NCBI RefSeq assembly: GCF_024464595.1
Contig: NZ_JANHAW010000002.1
Span: 186,001-250,000, forward strand
Reading direction: 5' to 3'
DNA: 64,000 nt
From: Halobellus litoreus
GTDB taxonomy: Archaea; Halobacteriota; Halobacteria; Halobacteriales; Haloferacaceae
Positions 17,619 to 26,026 of this stretch are shown one piece after another. The first letter of the stretch is position 1. Every line of letters begins with the position of its first letter. The translations under genes and the position numbers were made by a program. Below the pieces are notes generated by a model. It saw only the letters and a program-made list of their open reading frames with translations. It ran no database searches and was not told where the DNA came from.

Positions 17619-18302
17619 ATGGACGTCCTTCGAATGCGGTGGACCGACGCCCTGTTCGCACACTGGCCGGTCGACCCGGACGTCGTGTCGTCTCGGCTCC
17701 CCGATGACCTGCAGGTGGCGACCTACGACGGCGCGGCGTGGCTCGGCGTCGTCGGTTTCGTGATGGAAGACATCCGCCCCCGCGGGGCCCCGTTCGGCCT
17801 GTCGTTTCCGGAATTGAACCTGCGGACCTACGTGACACGACCGGATAGCGACGATCACGCGGTGTACTTTTTCAACCTCGACGCGGACGACCGGGTCGGC
17901 GTCGCCGTCGCTCGACGGCTCTTCCGACTCCCCTACTTCCGCGCCGAGATCAGCGTCCGCCGCGAGGACGACGCGGTGACGCTGCGGAGCCGACGGACCC
18001 ATCCGGGGGCTCCGCCGGCGCGGTTCGCGGGGACGTACCGCCCGCGCGAGGAGCCGACGGCCCCCGAACCCGGGACGCTCGACCACTTCCTGACGGAGAA
18101 TTACCGGTTCTACACCGCGGGGAACCGGCTGTACTACGGGGACATCTCTCACCCGCCGTGGCCGCTCGCAACGGCCGAGGTGGACATCGAGTCGAACACG
18201 CTGTTCGCGGCGAACGGGTTCGACCGCCCCGACGGCGACCCGATCGCCCACTACGCTCCCGGAACGGAAGTGACCGCGGGTCGACTCCGCCGCGTCCGAT
18301 AG
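17619..18302 (+). CDS. YqjF/DUF2071-family protein
   Basis: A 227-residue soluble protein. The start RMRWTDALFAHWPVDPDVV, the middle LNLRTYV and YFFNLDADDR, and ENYRFYT match the DUF2071 family, related in fold to acetoacetate decarboxylase. No biochemical function is established for haloarchaeal members. It is a single gene between the phosphatase and the membrane operon. Confidence 0.8.
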   Translation: MDVLRMRWTDALFAHWPVDPDVVSSRLPDDLQVATYDGAAWLGVVGFVMEDIRPRGAPFGLSFPELNLRTYVTRPDSDDHAVYFFNLDADDRVGVAVARRLFRLPYFRAEISVRREDDAVTLRSRRTHPGAPPARFAGTYRPREEPTAPEPGTLDHFLTENYRFYTAGNRLYYGDISHPPWPLATAEVDIESNTLFAANGFDRPDGDPIAHYAPGTEVTAGRLRRVR

Positions 18303-18467
18303 CGACGGGCGCGTCGGTCCGTTTCTGTTCGGCGTGCATCGGTTGGCATCCGTTGGACGTGCGTTGGTTCGTCTCTGCTCGGCCAGTCTCGGTCCGCACC
18401 TGATCCTCACGCGAATCCCACGACCGAACCGCGGGGTTTCAAGCGCCGTCGGTCCTTTCTGCCCGCT

Positions 18468-18923
18468 ATGGTAGTCGACACAGTGATGACGACTCTACAC
18501 GTCCTCCTGGGGGCGCTGTGGGTCGGCAGCGTCGTCTTCGTCGCCGGAGCGATTCTCCCCGCCGCAGTCGAGGGGGCGCTGGACGCCGCCCCGCTGGAAA
18601 CGATCGCCGACCGGCTCGTCTATCTCTCCCGCGGCGCATCGGTCGTGATGTTGCTCACCGGCGGCCACCTCGCCGGCACGCGCTACACCGTCGAGAGCCT
18701 CACCGGCACCGGTCGCGGGCACCTCGTCCTCGCGATGCTCGCGCTCTGGCTGGTCCTCGCCGCGCTCGTCGAGGTCGGGCGGAGCCGCCTCGTCGACGGG
18801 CTGCAGGAGAAGCGCGTCCGGACGCCGGCGGCGGAGGTCACGACGATCTTCCGCGCGGCAGCCGTCGTCGGCATTCTCCTGCTGGTCGACGCGGGACTGC
18901 TCGCCTCGGGGCTCACGCTCTAG
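18468..18923 (+). CDS. CopD-like four-helix membrane protein
   Basis: A 151-residue integral membrane protein with four hydrophobic helices. The first carries HVLLGALWVGSVVF, a pattern seen in CopD and related copper-resistance or heme-associated membrane proteins. Its stop (TAG) overlaps a possible GTG start of the next gene, so it is the first gene of a three-gene membrane operon with two PH-domain proteins. Function unknown. Confidence 0.7.
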   Translation: MVVDTVMTTLHVLLGALWVGSVVFVAGAILPAAVEGALDAAPLETIADRLVYLSRGASVVMLLTGGHLAGTRYTVESLTGTGRGHLVLAMLALWLVLAALVEVGRSRLVDGLQEKRVRTPAAEVTTIFRAAAVVGILLLVDAGLLASGLTL

Positions 18924-18934
18924 TGACCGATCAG

Positions 18935-19402
18935 ATGAATCGACTCGATTCCCGCATCCGATGGCTCTGGATCGGCCGCGCCGTCCTGACGGCCGCGGTC
19001 CTCGCCGGCATCGTCTTCGGTGCCGGTCGCGTCGCCGACCCGGCGTGGCTCCCGGGGTGGGCACCCGCGGCCGTCTTCGTCGCGTTCGCCGGACTCGGGA
19101 CGCTGTCCGCGGTGCTCCGGTACCGAGCGTGGCGCTTCGAGGTCCGCGAGGACTCGCTGTATCTCGAACGCGGCGTCCTCACGAAGGTCCGCACGGTCGT
19201 CCCGTTCGTTCGCATCCAGCACGTCGACACCGCCCGCTCGCCCACCGAGCGGCTCGCCGGCCTCGCGAGCACCGTGGTCTACACCGCCGGCTCGCGCGGG
19301 GCCGACGTCTCGGTGCCGGGACTCACGCCGAGCGACGCCGACGACCTCCGGGAGCGGCTGAAACGGCTGGCGATCCGCTCGGAGGGCGAGGACGCCGTCT
19401 GA
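18935..19402 (+). CDS. PH-domain (DUF304/bPH2, YdbS-like) membrane protein
   Basis: A 155-residue protein with two N-terminal transmembrane helices followed by a bacterial PH-like domain (LYLERGVLTKVRTVVPFVRI, QHVDTARSPTERL). A GTG at 18923, overlapping the previous stop, would add four residues and is an equally possible start. It precedes, by one base, a larger protein with repeated PH-like domains, matching the YdbS-YdbT pair arrangement of bacteria, whose function is unknown. Confidence 0.8.
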   Translation: MNRLDSRIRWLWIGRAVLTAAVLAGIVFGAGRVADPAWLPGWAPAAVFVAFAGLGTLSAVLRYRAWRFEVREDSLYLERGVLTKVRTVVPFVRIQHVDTARSPTERLAGLASTVVYTAGSRGADVSVPGLTPSDADDLRERLKRLAIRSEGEDAV

Positions 19403-19403
19403 G

Positions 19404-21116
19404 ATGCCCCGCTCGCTCTCGCCGCTGTCGGTCCCCTACCGCGTGCTCCAGCGCGGCGGCGGCCTCGCCGTCGCGCTCGCCTTCCTGCTCGGAGGCGGCG
19501 TCAACCTCCCGTTCCTCGGTCCCGCGGGACCGCTGGCCCTGCTGTTCGTCGCCGGCGTGGCGGCGCTCGCACTCGTCGGCTACGAGACGGCGTACGTCCG
19601 ACGGTTCGAGTACGAACTCACCGCCGACACCCTCGACATCGACTCCGGCGTCCTCTCGCGTCGGAGCCGCGAGATTCCGATCCGGCGGATCCAGAACGTC
19701 GACATCTCGCGAAACGTGATCCAGCGTCTGCTGGGCATCGCCGTCGTCTCGTTCGAGACCGCCGGTGGCGGCGAGACGGAGGCGCAGCTCCGGTACGTCA
19801 CATTCGAGGAGGCAAAGCGCCTCCAGCGCGAACTCGCGCGACTGAAGCGGGGCGCGTCGGCGGACGCGGAAGGCGAAGACGCCGAGCGGGCGGCGGTCGA
19901 ACCCGAGTCGACCGAACTGTTCGCGCTCGACCGGAGCGAACTGGCGATCCTCGGCGCCCTGTCGGTCGACCTCCGCGTTCCCGGTATTCTCTTCCTCCTG
20001 GTTTCGACGGTCGGATCGACCGTCATCTCGACGTATCTCTCGTCGATTCCCGGCGTCGCCCTGGTCGTCGTCGCCGGCGCGCTCCTCCTCGCCGTCGCGG
20101 TCGTCTCCTGGGTCGTCGGTGCCGCCGCCGCCATCGTCGAGTACTACGACTTCAGACTGGTCCGCTCCGGCGACGAACTCCAGTACGAGCGGGGGCTCCT
20201 CCAGCGCTACGACGGGTCGATCCCGTTCGACAAGATCCAGACGCTGACGGTCGCCGACAACCCGCTGAAACGGCACTTCGGCTACGCGACGCTGTACATC
20301 GAGACGGCGGGGTACACGCCCGGCAGTTCGACCGGATCGCGGGGCTCGGAGGCGGCGATCCCGCTGGCCGAACGCGAGCACGTCCTGGAGTTGGTCGAGG
20401 AACTCGAACCCGTCGGCGAGGTCGACTTCGAGCGCCCCCCGCGCCGGGCGCGGCGGCGGTACCTCGTCCGCTACTTCCTCGTGGTGGGCGTGCTGACGGG
20501 GATACTCGCCGCCGCGCGCTCGCTGTTGTCGCTGCCGGTACCGTGGTGGCCCCCGCTGCTCCTGGTTCCGCTCGCGGCCCTGTTCGCGCATCTGACGTGG
20601 CGTCACCGTGGACACTGGCTGGGTGATCACCACGTCGTCACGCGGAACGGCGTGCTGCGGCGCGAGACGAAGATCGTTCCCTACTACCGGATCCAGACGG
20701 TCATCGACTCCCGAAGCGTCTTCCAGCGTCGACTCGGCCTCGCGACCGTCACGGTCGACACCGCCGGCTCGCTCTCGCTGGGCGGACAGGACGCGGCCGC
20801 GGTCGACGTGTCGGATGCGACGGCCGACCGACTCCGGGACGAACTCGAGTCGCGCCTCGGGCAGGCCGTCGACGCCTACCGCGCCGGCCGCGCCGGGATC
20901 GGGTTCGAGGACGAGTACGCGCGGTCCGGAGCGGCCTCCGGAGGCGACGGCGACAGTTCGGCGGGAGGCGCCGACGGCGACGACGACCCGGCGGGACACG
21001 CCGACAGCGACGGCGATTCGGCGGGACATACTGACGACGACCCGGCGGGAGGCGCCGACGGCGACGCCAACGATGCACGGACCCCGCGCTCCGACGGGGA
21101 CGCGGACGCTCCCTGA
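19404..21116 (+). CDS. Large membrane protein with repeated PH-like (DUF304) domains, YdbT-like
   Basis: A 570-residue protein. Three PH-like domains, each with the hallmark RIQNVD / KIQTLT / RIQTVID motif, alternate with pairs of transmembrane helices (near 15-60, 190-250 and 355-400). The last 60 residues are a low-complexity acidic tail of repeated D-D-P-A-G-G-A-D-like units encoded by imperfect DNA repeats (20940-21090), probably prone to length change. It forms an operon with the short YdbS-like gene. Proposed roles in membrane stress are not established. Confidence 0.82.
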   Translation: MPRSLSPLSVPYRVLQRGGGLAVALAFLLGGGVNLPFLGPAGPLALLFVAGVAALALVGYETAYVRRFEYELTADTLDIDSGVLSRRSREIPIRRIQNVDISRNVIQRLLGIAVVSFETAGGGETEAQLRYVTFEEAKRLQRELARLKRGASADAEGEDAERAAVEPESTELFALDRSELAILGALSVDLRVPGILFLLVSTVGSTVISTYLSSIPGVALVVVAGALLLAVAVVSWVVGAAAAIVEYYDFRLVRSGDELQYERGLLQRYDGSIPFDKIQTLTVADNPLKRHFGYATLYIETAGYTPGSSTGSRGSEAAIPLAEREHVLELVEELEPVGEVDFERPPRRARRRYLVRYFLVVGVLTGILAAARSLLSLPVPWWPPLLLVPLAALFAHLTWRHRGHWLGDHHVVTRNGVLRRETKIVPYYRIQTVIDSRSVFQRRLGLATVTVDTAGSLSLGGQDAAAVDVSDATADRLRDELESRLGQAVDAYRAGRAGIGFEDEYARSGAASGGDGDSSAGGADGDDDPAGHADSDGDSAGHTDDDPAGGADGDANDARTPRSDGDADAP

Positions 21117-21122
21117 CGGCGC

Positions 21123-21158
21123 TCGTGCTTTCGGACAGGATCGTGCTTTCGGACAGGA
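21123..21158. repeat. Perfect 18-bp tandem duplication
   Basis: TCGTGCTTTCGGACAGGA occurs twice in a row between the PH-domain operon and the convergent dabA. It lies in the short space between two stop codons. It may be a slippage product or a bidirectional termination element. Confidence 0.8.
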
Positions 21159-21221
21159 ATCTGTGCGGAAGTCGGTCACCGTTCCGCAGCGAAGGTCTCG
21201 AAATACGGACGGCCGACAGGA

Positions 21222-23687
21222 TCAGTCGTCAGCGGGCGGTGCCACTGCGGGCTGCGGGGAAGCGGGTTCCGCATCCGCTTCGAGCCCCGTCCACGAGAGT
21301 TCCTCCTCGTAGTGGAAGGCCTCGTGATCCCGGGTCGGATCGACGACCGTCAGCGACAGCCAGTCGTTGTCGAGGAGCGTGGTGAGTGTCGGGTGCTCGG
21401 AGAGGACGTCGGTCACGCGGTCGACCGGCGCGTGGATCACCGTGGAGAGCCGGAGCGGCTGGTGGTAGGGTTCGCCGTCCGTCCCCGTCACCGACTGGAG
21501 CGGGAGGCCGCGCATCAGGTCGCCGCCGTTGCCCTGATACACGCCGACGTTGCCGATCGGGTTGTGGGTCACCTTCGAGCCGCTCCCGTAGGCGGCCGTG
21601 TCGACAGTGGCGAAGTAGTACTGGGTGTTGATCCACTGCGTGACGACCATCGGGCCGGTGAGGATGCCCTCCAGGGCGTCGCCGTCGGGGTCCGCGCGCC
21701 AGTCGTAGGAGTGGAGGAAGGCGCGCCCGTTCAGATCGAGGTCGGCGGTGAGGTCCCGCGGCCCGATGACGAACCCCGCGTTGCCGGCGAGGCCCCACTC
21801 GGGGCGGGTTTCGGCCCAATCGCCGGCGCGACGCGCCGTCTCGCGCCCGGCGTTCGACGAGTCCGCGTTCAGCGATTCGGCGCGCTCTGCGGCCGCACCC
21901 TCGGCGGCGGTCGCGAGGTCGGCGCGCAACTGTTCGACGTCGTCCGCGTGGCTGGCGGGAACCGAATCGTCGTACAGCGACACCTCGTCGGTCGTGGTGT
22001 TGTGCTCGGCGGCGACGAAGACGGTGTCCTCGGGAATTTCGATGCCCCGCGCTGCAAGCGCCGTGCGCACCGCGTCGTCGTTGCAGATCGACGCGAGGAC
22101 GCGGGCGTTCGGACCGCCGGGGTTGCCGGCGCAGGCCCCGCAGTCGAGGCTCGATCCGAACGCGTTGTTCGAGGTCTCGCTCGCGTGACCCGCGAACGCG
22201 ACGACGCGGGCGAACTCGTCCCACCCCATCAGCTCGAAGGCCGTCGCGGCGTACTCGACGCGCTCCTCGAACGCCATCCCCAGCGGGAGGTCGCCGTGGG
22301 AGTCGTCGTCGCGTTCGAGCGTCTGGCGGCAGAACTCCCGAGCGTTCGGCACCCGCTCGTCGACCGCGTTCAGGAGGTTGCGGACGCCACCAGGGAGGAG
22401 CGTCCGGGCCGCGAGCGCCGCCCCGTACCCGCTTCCGGACGTCTCGACGAAACTGAACGCCGTCGCGGCATTCGACTTGAGCGAGTGGAGGAGCGCCTCG
22501 CCCGCCTCGACCGCGTGGGTCCACCGGTCGTGGCTCGCGTGGCGGTGATCTTGGCCGTCTGTCGGCCGCTCTTCGATCCGGTGGGCGGCGTCGACGATCG
22601 GCGGGCACGCGTCGGCCCCGACGTCGGAGCCGTATCCCTGGTAGCGCATCGGGACGCCGAAGAACCCGGCGTAGCCGTGCGTCTCGTAGTTGCCCGTGGC
22701 TTCGACGTGCCGGCGGATGACCTCCGAGCGCGTGTCGATGCAGAAGACCAACTGCGCGTCGGGGCGGTCGCCGTCGTCCGATCTCGCGCGGGTGGCGCTC
22801 TCCTCGGCGACGGCGTCGACCAACTCCTCGCGGTACGTCGCCTCCCAGGCGTTCAGCCAGACCTCGGCCAGCGGGACGCCGCCGTCGGCCTCGGCGCCGG
22901 CGGACGTGCCCGGAGCGTCCGCGGTCCCGTCCGAGACCGCTGCGGGCGCGATGGGCGCGCCGAACGCGTCGGCGAGCGTCAGCCTGACGGCCAGGTACCC
23001 GGGAAGCGTGATCGGGTGCGCCGACTGCCAGGAGTCGCCGTCTTCGACGCGCTGTCTGATCAGGCCGCTCCAGCCGGGGAGGGCGGTCAGGTGATGCTCG
23101 AAGATCGCCACCCACTCGTCCCGCCGGTGCCCGTCGAGGCGGTCGGCCAGGGTCTCGATCGGATCGTCCGGGAGGTCGCCGACTGCCGCGGCGTCTGGGA
23201 TCTCCCGGTCGTGGCGTCCGACTGAACGGAACGCGCGGTAGAACCCCTCCGAGCGATCCGCCATCGGCCACTCCGCGCGGCCCTGATCGAGGAACGAGGC
23301 CAGCCACTTCGTCAGGACGCTGTCGACACGGTCCGACGGGGTCGTCTCGGACTCGGCGGGATCGGCGGACGAGTCGTCGGCGGCCGCCTCGGCGGACATC
23401 CGGTCGAGGGCCGTCTCGGGGTCGGCGTCGTGCCCGTTCCGTTCCAGTTCCTCCCGGAGAATCTCCGGGTCGATCTGGCCGCGCTCCCACGCGCGGCGGA
23501 AGACCGCGGCGCTCGGGTACCCGTCGCCCCCGAACAGCCGCTCGCCGTGCGCCACCGCCTCGTGGAAGGGCCGGTCCTCGAAGCCAGCGAGGGGGTTGGC
23601 CGTCACGAACGAGTGGAGCGGCCAGACGCGGCCCACGGCGGTCGACGCCTGTTCGATACTGTCGTGAATCGCAGTCTCAGTACTCAT
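21222..23687 (-). CDS. dabA: DabA, inorganic carbon accumulation subunit (DUF2309)
   Basis: An 821-residue protein of the DabA family, a carbonic-anhydrase-like partner of DabB that traps CO2 as bicarbonate at the membrane. The four proposed zinc/active-site residues are present: C316 and D318 in FCIDTRSE, H501 in FAGHASE and C516 in LDCGACAG. Translation is coupled: the start lies within the last 11 bases of dabB and has a GGAGG ribosome site. Acidic insertions near residues 100-120 and 255-270 are typical of halophilic adaptation. Confidence 0.92.
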   Translation of the reverse strand: MSTETAIHDSIEQASTAVGRVWPLHSFVTANPLAGFEDRPFHEAVAHGERLFGGDGYPSAAVFRRAWERGQIDPEILREELERNGHDADPETALDRMSAEAAADDSSADPAESETTPSDRVDSVLTKWLASFLDQGRAEWPMADRSEGFYRAFRSVGRHDREIPDAAAVGDLPDDPIETLADRLDGHRRDEWVAIFEHHLTALPGWSGLIRQRVEDGDSWQSAHPITLPGYLAVRLTLADAFGAPIAPAAVSDGTADAPGTSAGAEADGGVPLAEVWLNAWEATYREELVDAVAEESATRARSDDGDRPDAQLVFCIDTRSEVIRRHVEATGNYETHGYAGFFGVPMRYQGYGSDVGADACPPIVDAAHRIEERPTDGQDHRHASHDRWTHAVEAGEALLHSLKSNAATAFSFVETSGSGYGAALAARTLLPGGVRNLLNAVDERVPNAREFCRQTLERDDDSHGDLPLGMAFEERVEYAATAFELMGWDEFARVVAFAGHASETSNNAFGSSLDCGACAGNPGGPNARVLASICNDDAVRTALAARGIEIPEDTVFVAAEHNTTTDEVSLYDDSVPASHADDVEQLRADLATAAEGAAAERAESLNADSSNAGRETARRAGDWAETRPEWGLAGNAGFVIGPRDLTADLDLNGRAFLHSYDWRADPDGDALEGILTGPMVVTQWINTQYYFATVDTAAYGSGSKVTHNPIGNVGVYQGNGGDLMRGLPLQSVTGTDGEPYHQPLRLSTVIHAPVDRVTDVLSEHPTLTTLLDNDWLSLTVVDPTRDHEAFHYEEELSWTGLEADAEPASPQPAVAPPADD

Positions 23688-25173
23688 TGTAGTCCTCCGT
23701 GGAATTCAGCACCGTCGCGGTCGGCGGCTGGGACGCGTTCAGGAGCGTCACGTAGAGACGCCGGCTGCGACGGTGGACTCCCGTCTCGATCGCGAGGTAC
23801 GCCAGGACGAACGCGGCGGCGACGAGGCCGTGTCCCAGGGTCAGCGGTACCGGCGCGGCGACGACTGGCAGCCCCGCCAGGACGGCTCCGACGGCCTGAT
23901 AGACCACCCCGTAGACGGCGATCGCGGGGAGGAACACGAGCGGGACGGCGGCCGCCCGGGTCACCGGCGAGAGCTCGGCCTGTCCGATCGTCTCCCGCGT
24001 CGCGTGCAGCGTCGTCAACACGACGACGAGCGTCAGCAGGAGTCCGGTGTCGAGTCCCGCGCCCTTGCCGGTGAGCAACACGAACACCGCCCCGCCGGCC
24101 GCTGCCGACAGGACCGTCGCGACCGTGCCGACGACTCCGAGGGGGGCGCCGTGTGACTCCGCCGTGGGGCTCGTCCGTTCGACCCGGGCCCCCGACGAGA
24201 GGAACTTGTAGGCCTTGTAGAACCCGTGCAGAATGAGGTGGGTGATCGCCGCGCCGAAGAACCCCAGGCCGGCCTGCATAATCATAAAGCCCATCTGACC
24301 GGTCGTCGAGCAGCCGAGCCGGCGCTTGACGTCGGGTTGAACCGACTTCAGGAGCTTCCCGCCGAGCGCGCTGACGGCTCCGAGCACGACGATCCCGAGC
24401 AGTACCTCCGGGCTCACCGTCACGACGGGGGCGAACCGCACCAGCAGAATCCCGCCCGCGTTGACGAACCCCGCGTGCATCAACGCCGACGCGGGGGTGG
24501 GGGCGGTCATCGAGGCGAGGAGCCAGGTGTGGAACGGAAGCAGCGCCGACTGGATCATCGCCGCCAGGACGAGGAGTGCGGAGACGAGAAGCACCGTCGA
24601 GGTCGGGAGTGACCCGACCGACGCACCGATCCCGGCGACGGTCGTCGCGCCGGTCTGCCACCACGAGACCGCCAGGGCGAGACCCAGCAGGCCGCTGCTC
24701 GCGAGGAAGTACCGACGGGCGAGACTCGCCGCCGACCCCGCCTGCGGCCACTCGCGGACGTGCCCGATCAGATCGGCCATCACGAGGCCCATCGCCAGCC
24801 ACGCGGCCGCGAAGAGCGCCGCGTGGTTCGCCGCGACGAGCACCATCACGACCAGCGTGAAGGCGAACACTCTGGTAAAGAACCGCACGAACCCGCTGTC
24901 ACCGGCCATATACCGGCGCGAGTAGCTGTGGACGATCCCGCTGAAGAAAGTCACGACGACCCACAGCAACAGCGTCAGTCCGTCGACCGCGACGGCGTCG
25001 CCGAGTGCAACGGTCGCCGGCCACCATCCCAGCAGTCGCGCGCCGACCGCGACGAGACTCACAGCGCAGAGCCCCCACACGAGTCGCGTGAGCACGACCG
25101 GCACGAGCGTCGTCCGCTCCGGATTAGCGTTCGGCAACTCTCCGATCGTCGTCGACTGATTCTCTCCTGTCAT
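23677..25173 (-). CDS. dabB: DabB, proton/cation-conducting NuoL-like membrane subunit
   Basis: A 498-residue polytopic membrane protein of the NuoL/MrpA family with about fourteen helices. Conserved features include HSYSRRYMAGD and the HAGFVNAGGILLVR segment of the cation channel. Paired with DabA it forms the DAB dissolved inorganic carbon system, in which an ion gradient drives CO2 hydration and bicarbonate accumulation. Its promoter region contains an array of AGAAC/GTTCT half sites. Confidence 0.9.
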   Translation of the reverse strand: MTGENQSTTIGELPNANPERTTLVPVVLTRLVWGLCAVSLVAVGARLLGWWPATVALGDAVAVDGLTLLLWVVVTFFSGIVHSYSRRYMAGDSGFVRFFTRVFAFTLVVMVLVAANHAALFAAAWLAMGLVMADLIGHVREWPQAGSAASLARRYFLASSGLLGLALAVSWWQTGATTVAGIGASVGSLPTSTVLLVSALLVLAAMIQSALLPFHTWLLASMTAPTPASALMHAGFVNAGGILLVRFAPVVTVSPEVLLGIVVLGAVSALGGKLLKSVQPDVKRRLGCSTTGQMGFMIMQAGLGFFGAAITHLILHGFYKAYKFLSSGARVERTSPTAESHGAPLGVVGTVATVLSAAAGGAVFVLLTGKGAGLDTGLLLTLVVVLTTLHATRETIGQAELSPVTRAAAVPLVFLPAIAVYGVVYQAVGAVLAGLPVVAAPVPLTLGHGLVAAAFVLAYLAIETGVHRRSRRLYVTLLNASQPPTATVLNSTEDYNEY

Positions 25174-25485
25174 ACTCGAATTCGTCGCCGGTCAGACGCC
25201 GTGGGCTTCGATCCGAAGCTCCCTCGCACGGTATCCGACCGAATCAGCCTATCGTAGAACAGAACGTCTATTAAATCTGTTTATCTGAACAGATCGTTCT
25301 CTAATAGGACATTATAGAACATTATGTTCTTTGCGTTACGGACGGTCGCCGGTCAGTTCATCTCGGAAACCGATGAGAAACGGGTCCTCAACGCGCTGCG
25401 GACGGTTGCTGCGTTCCGCTCGTCGATTCGGGCGTTCTAGTGATCCCCGCCCCCAGTCGCCGGGACGGGACGACACCGGTCAGAA
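25174..25485. promoter_or_regulatory. dab promoter region with AGAAC/GTTCT half-site array
   Basis: The stretch 25255-25330 is AT-rich and packed with inverted half sites: AGAACATTATGTTCT (25316-25330), GAACAGATCGTTC (25287-25299), CTGTTTATCTGAACAG (25277-25292) and GTAGAACAGAACG near 25257. A minus-strand TATA-like TTTAAT lies at about 25268-25275. These are likely binding sites of a dimeric regulator; the Lrp-type protein encoded just upstream is the obvious candidate. The rest of the interval contains only a doubtful 38-codon frame. Confidence 0.6.
25324..25440 (+). CDS. Possible 38-residue small protein (doubtful)
   Basis: An ATG-initiated frame of 38 codons with TAG stop, antisense to the dab promoter region. 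The peptide contains ALRTVA twice and is amphipathic. GC at third positions is lower than in neighbouring genes and it begins inside the inverted repeat AGAACATTATGTTCT. It may be a chance frame; no ribosome site is visible. Confidence 0.2.
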   Translation: MFFALRTVAGQFISETDEKRVLNALRTVAAFRSSIRAF

Positions 25486-25950
25486 TCAGTCGGGGTCGAA
25501 CTCGCCGAACGGCTTCGTCTCGTGACTCCGGACGAGCACCTCGTCGGCGACGGTCAGGCCCATCTCCAACAGTTCCTGCGCGACGGGGGTGATGTCGTCG
25601 TCCGTGTGCCCGACGACGGTTACGAGGAGGTTCTGCTCGCCGGTGACCAACTCCTGGACCGAGACGACGCCGTCGATCTCCAGGATCTCCGGGATGAGCT
25701 CCCCGCGGTCGGGGATCGACGCGGTGCAGAAGAGCAGCATTCGGAGCGGATAGCCCGACGCCTGATAATCCACCTCGGCGCTGTAGCCCTTGACGACCCC
25801 GTCCTTCTCGAGTCGCTGAATCCGCTTGCGGACGGTGCTGTCTGACGTCCCCGTTCGCTCGGCGATGTCACCTGACGACATGTTCCGCGCGTCCTCCTGA
25901 AGCGCGTGGAGGATCGCCCTGTCGACGTCGTCGATCTCCCGTTCGGCCAT
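25486..25950 (-). CDS. Lrp/AsnC-family transcriptional regulator
   Basis: A 154-residue regulator with an N-terminal helix-turn-helix (DDVDRAILHALQEDAR, SDSTVRKRIQRLEKDG) and a C-terminal ligand-binding domain (GVVSVQELVTGEQNLLVTVV). Such proteins act as dimers or octamers that sense amino acids or other small molecules. The gene lies immediately upstream of dabBA on the same strand, separated by the half-site array, so it is a candidate regulator of carbon uptake. That link is inferred. Confidence 0.88.
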   Translation of the reverse strand: MAEREIDDVDRAILHALQEDARNMSSGDIAERTGTSDSTVRKRIQRLEKDGVVKGYSAEVDYQASGYPLRMLLFCTASIPDRGELIPEILEIDGVVSVQELVTGEQNLLVTVVGHTDDDITPVAQELLEMGLTVADEVLVRSHETKPFGEFDPD

Positions 25951-26026
25951 ACTCGACGTTCGCGGGGCGCAGACTAAGGTACTTCGCCTCGCTGGCCGTG
26001 ACGGTAGCTATCGACCGCGGCGTGCC

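Noticed and set aside
19323-21179. Long minus-strand frame opposite the PH-domain operon
   Set aside because: Repetitive Arg/Asp/Glu-rich shadow.
21312-23225. Long plus-strand frame opposite dabA
   Set aside because: Shadow frame; dabA active-site residues are intact on the other strand.
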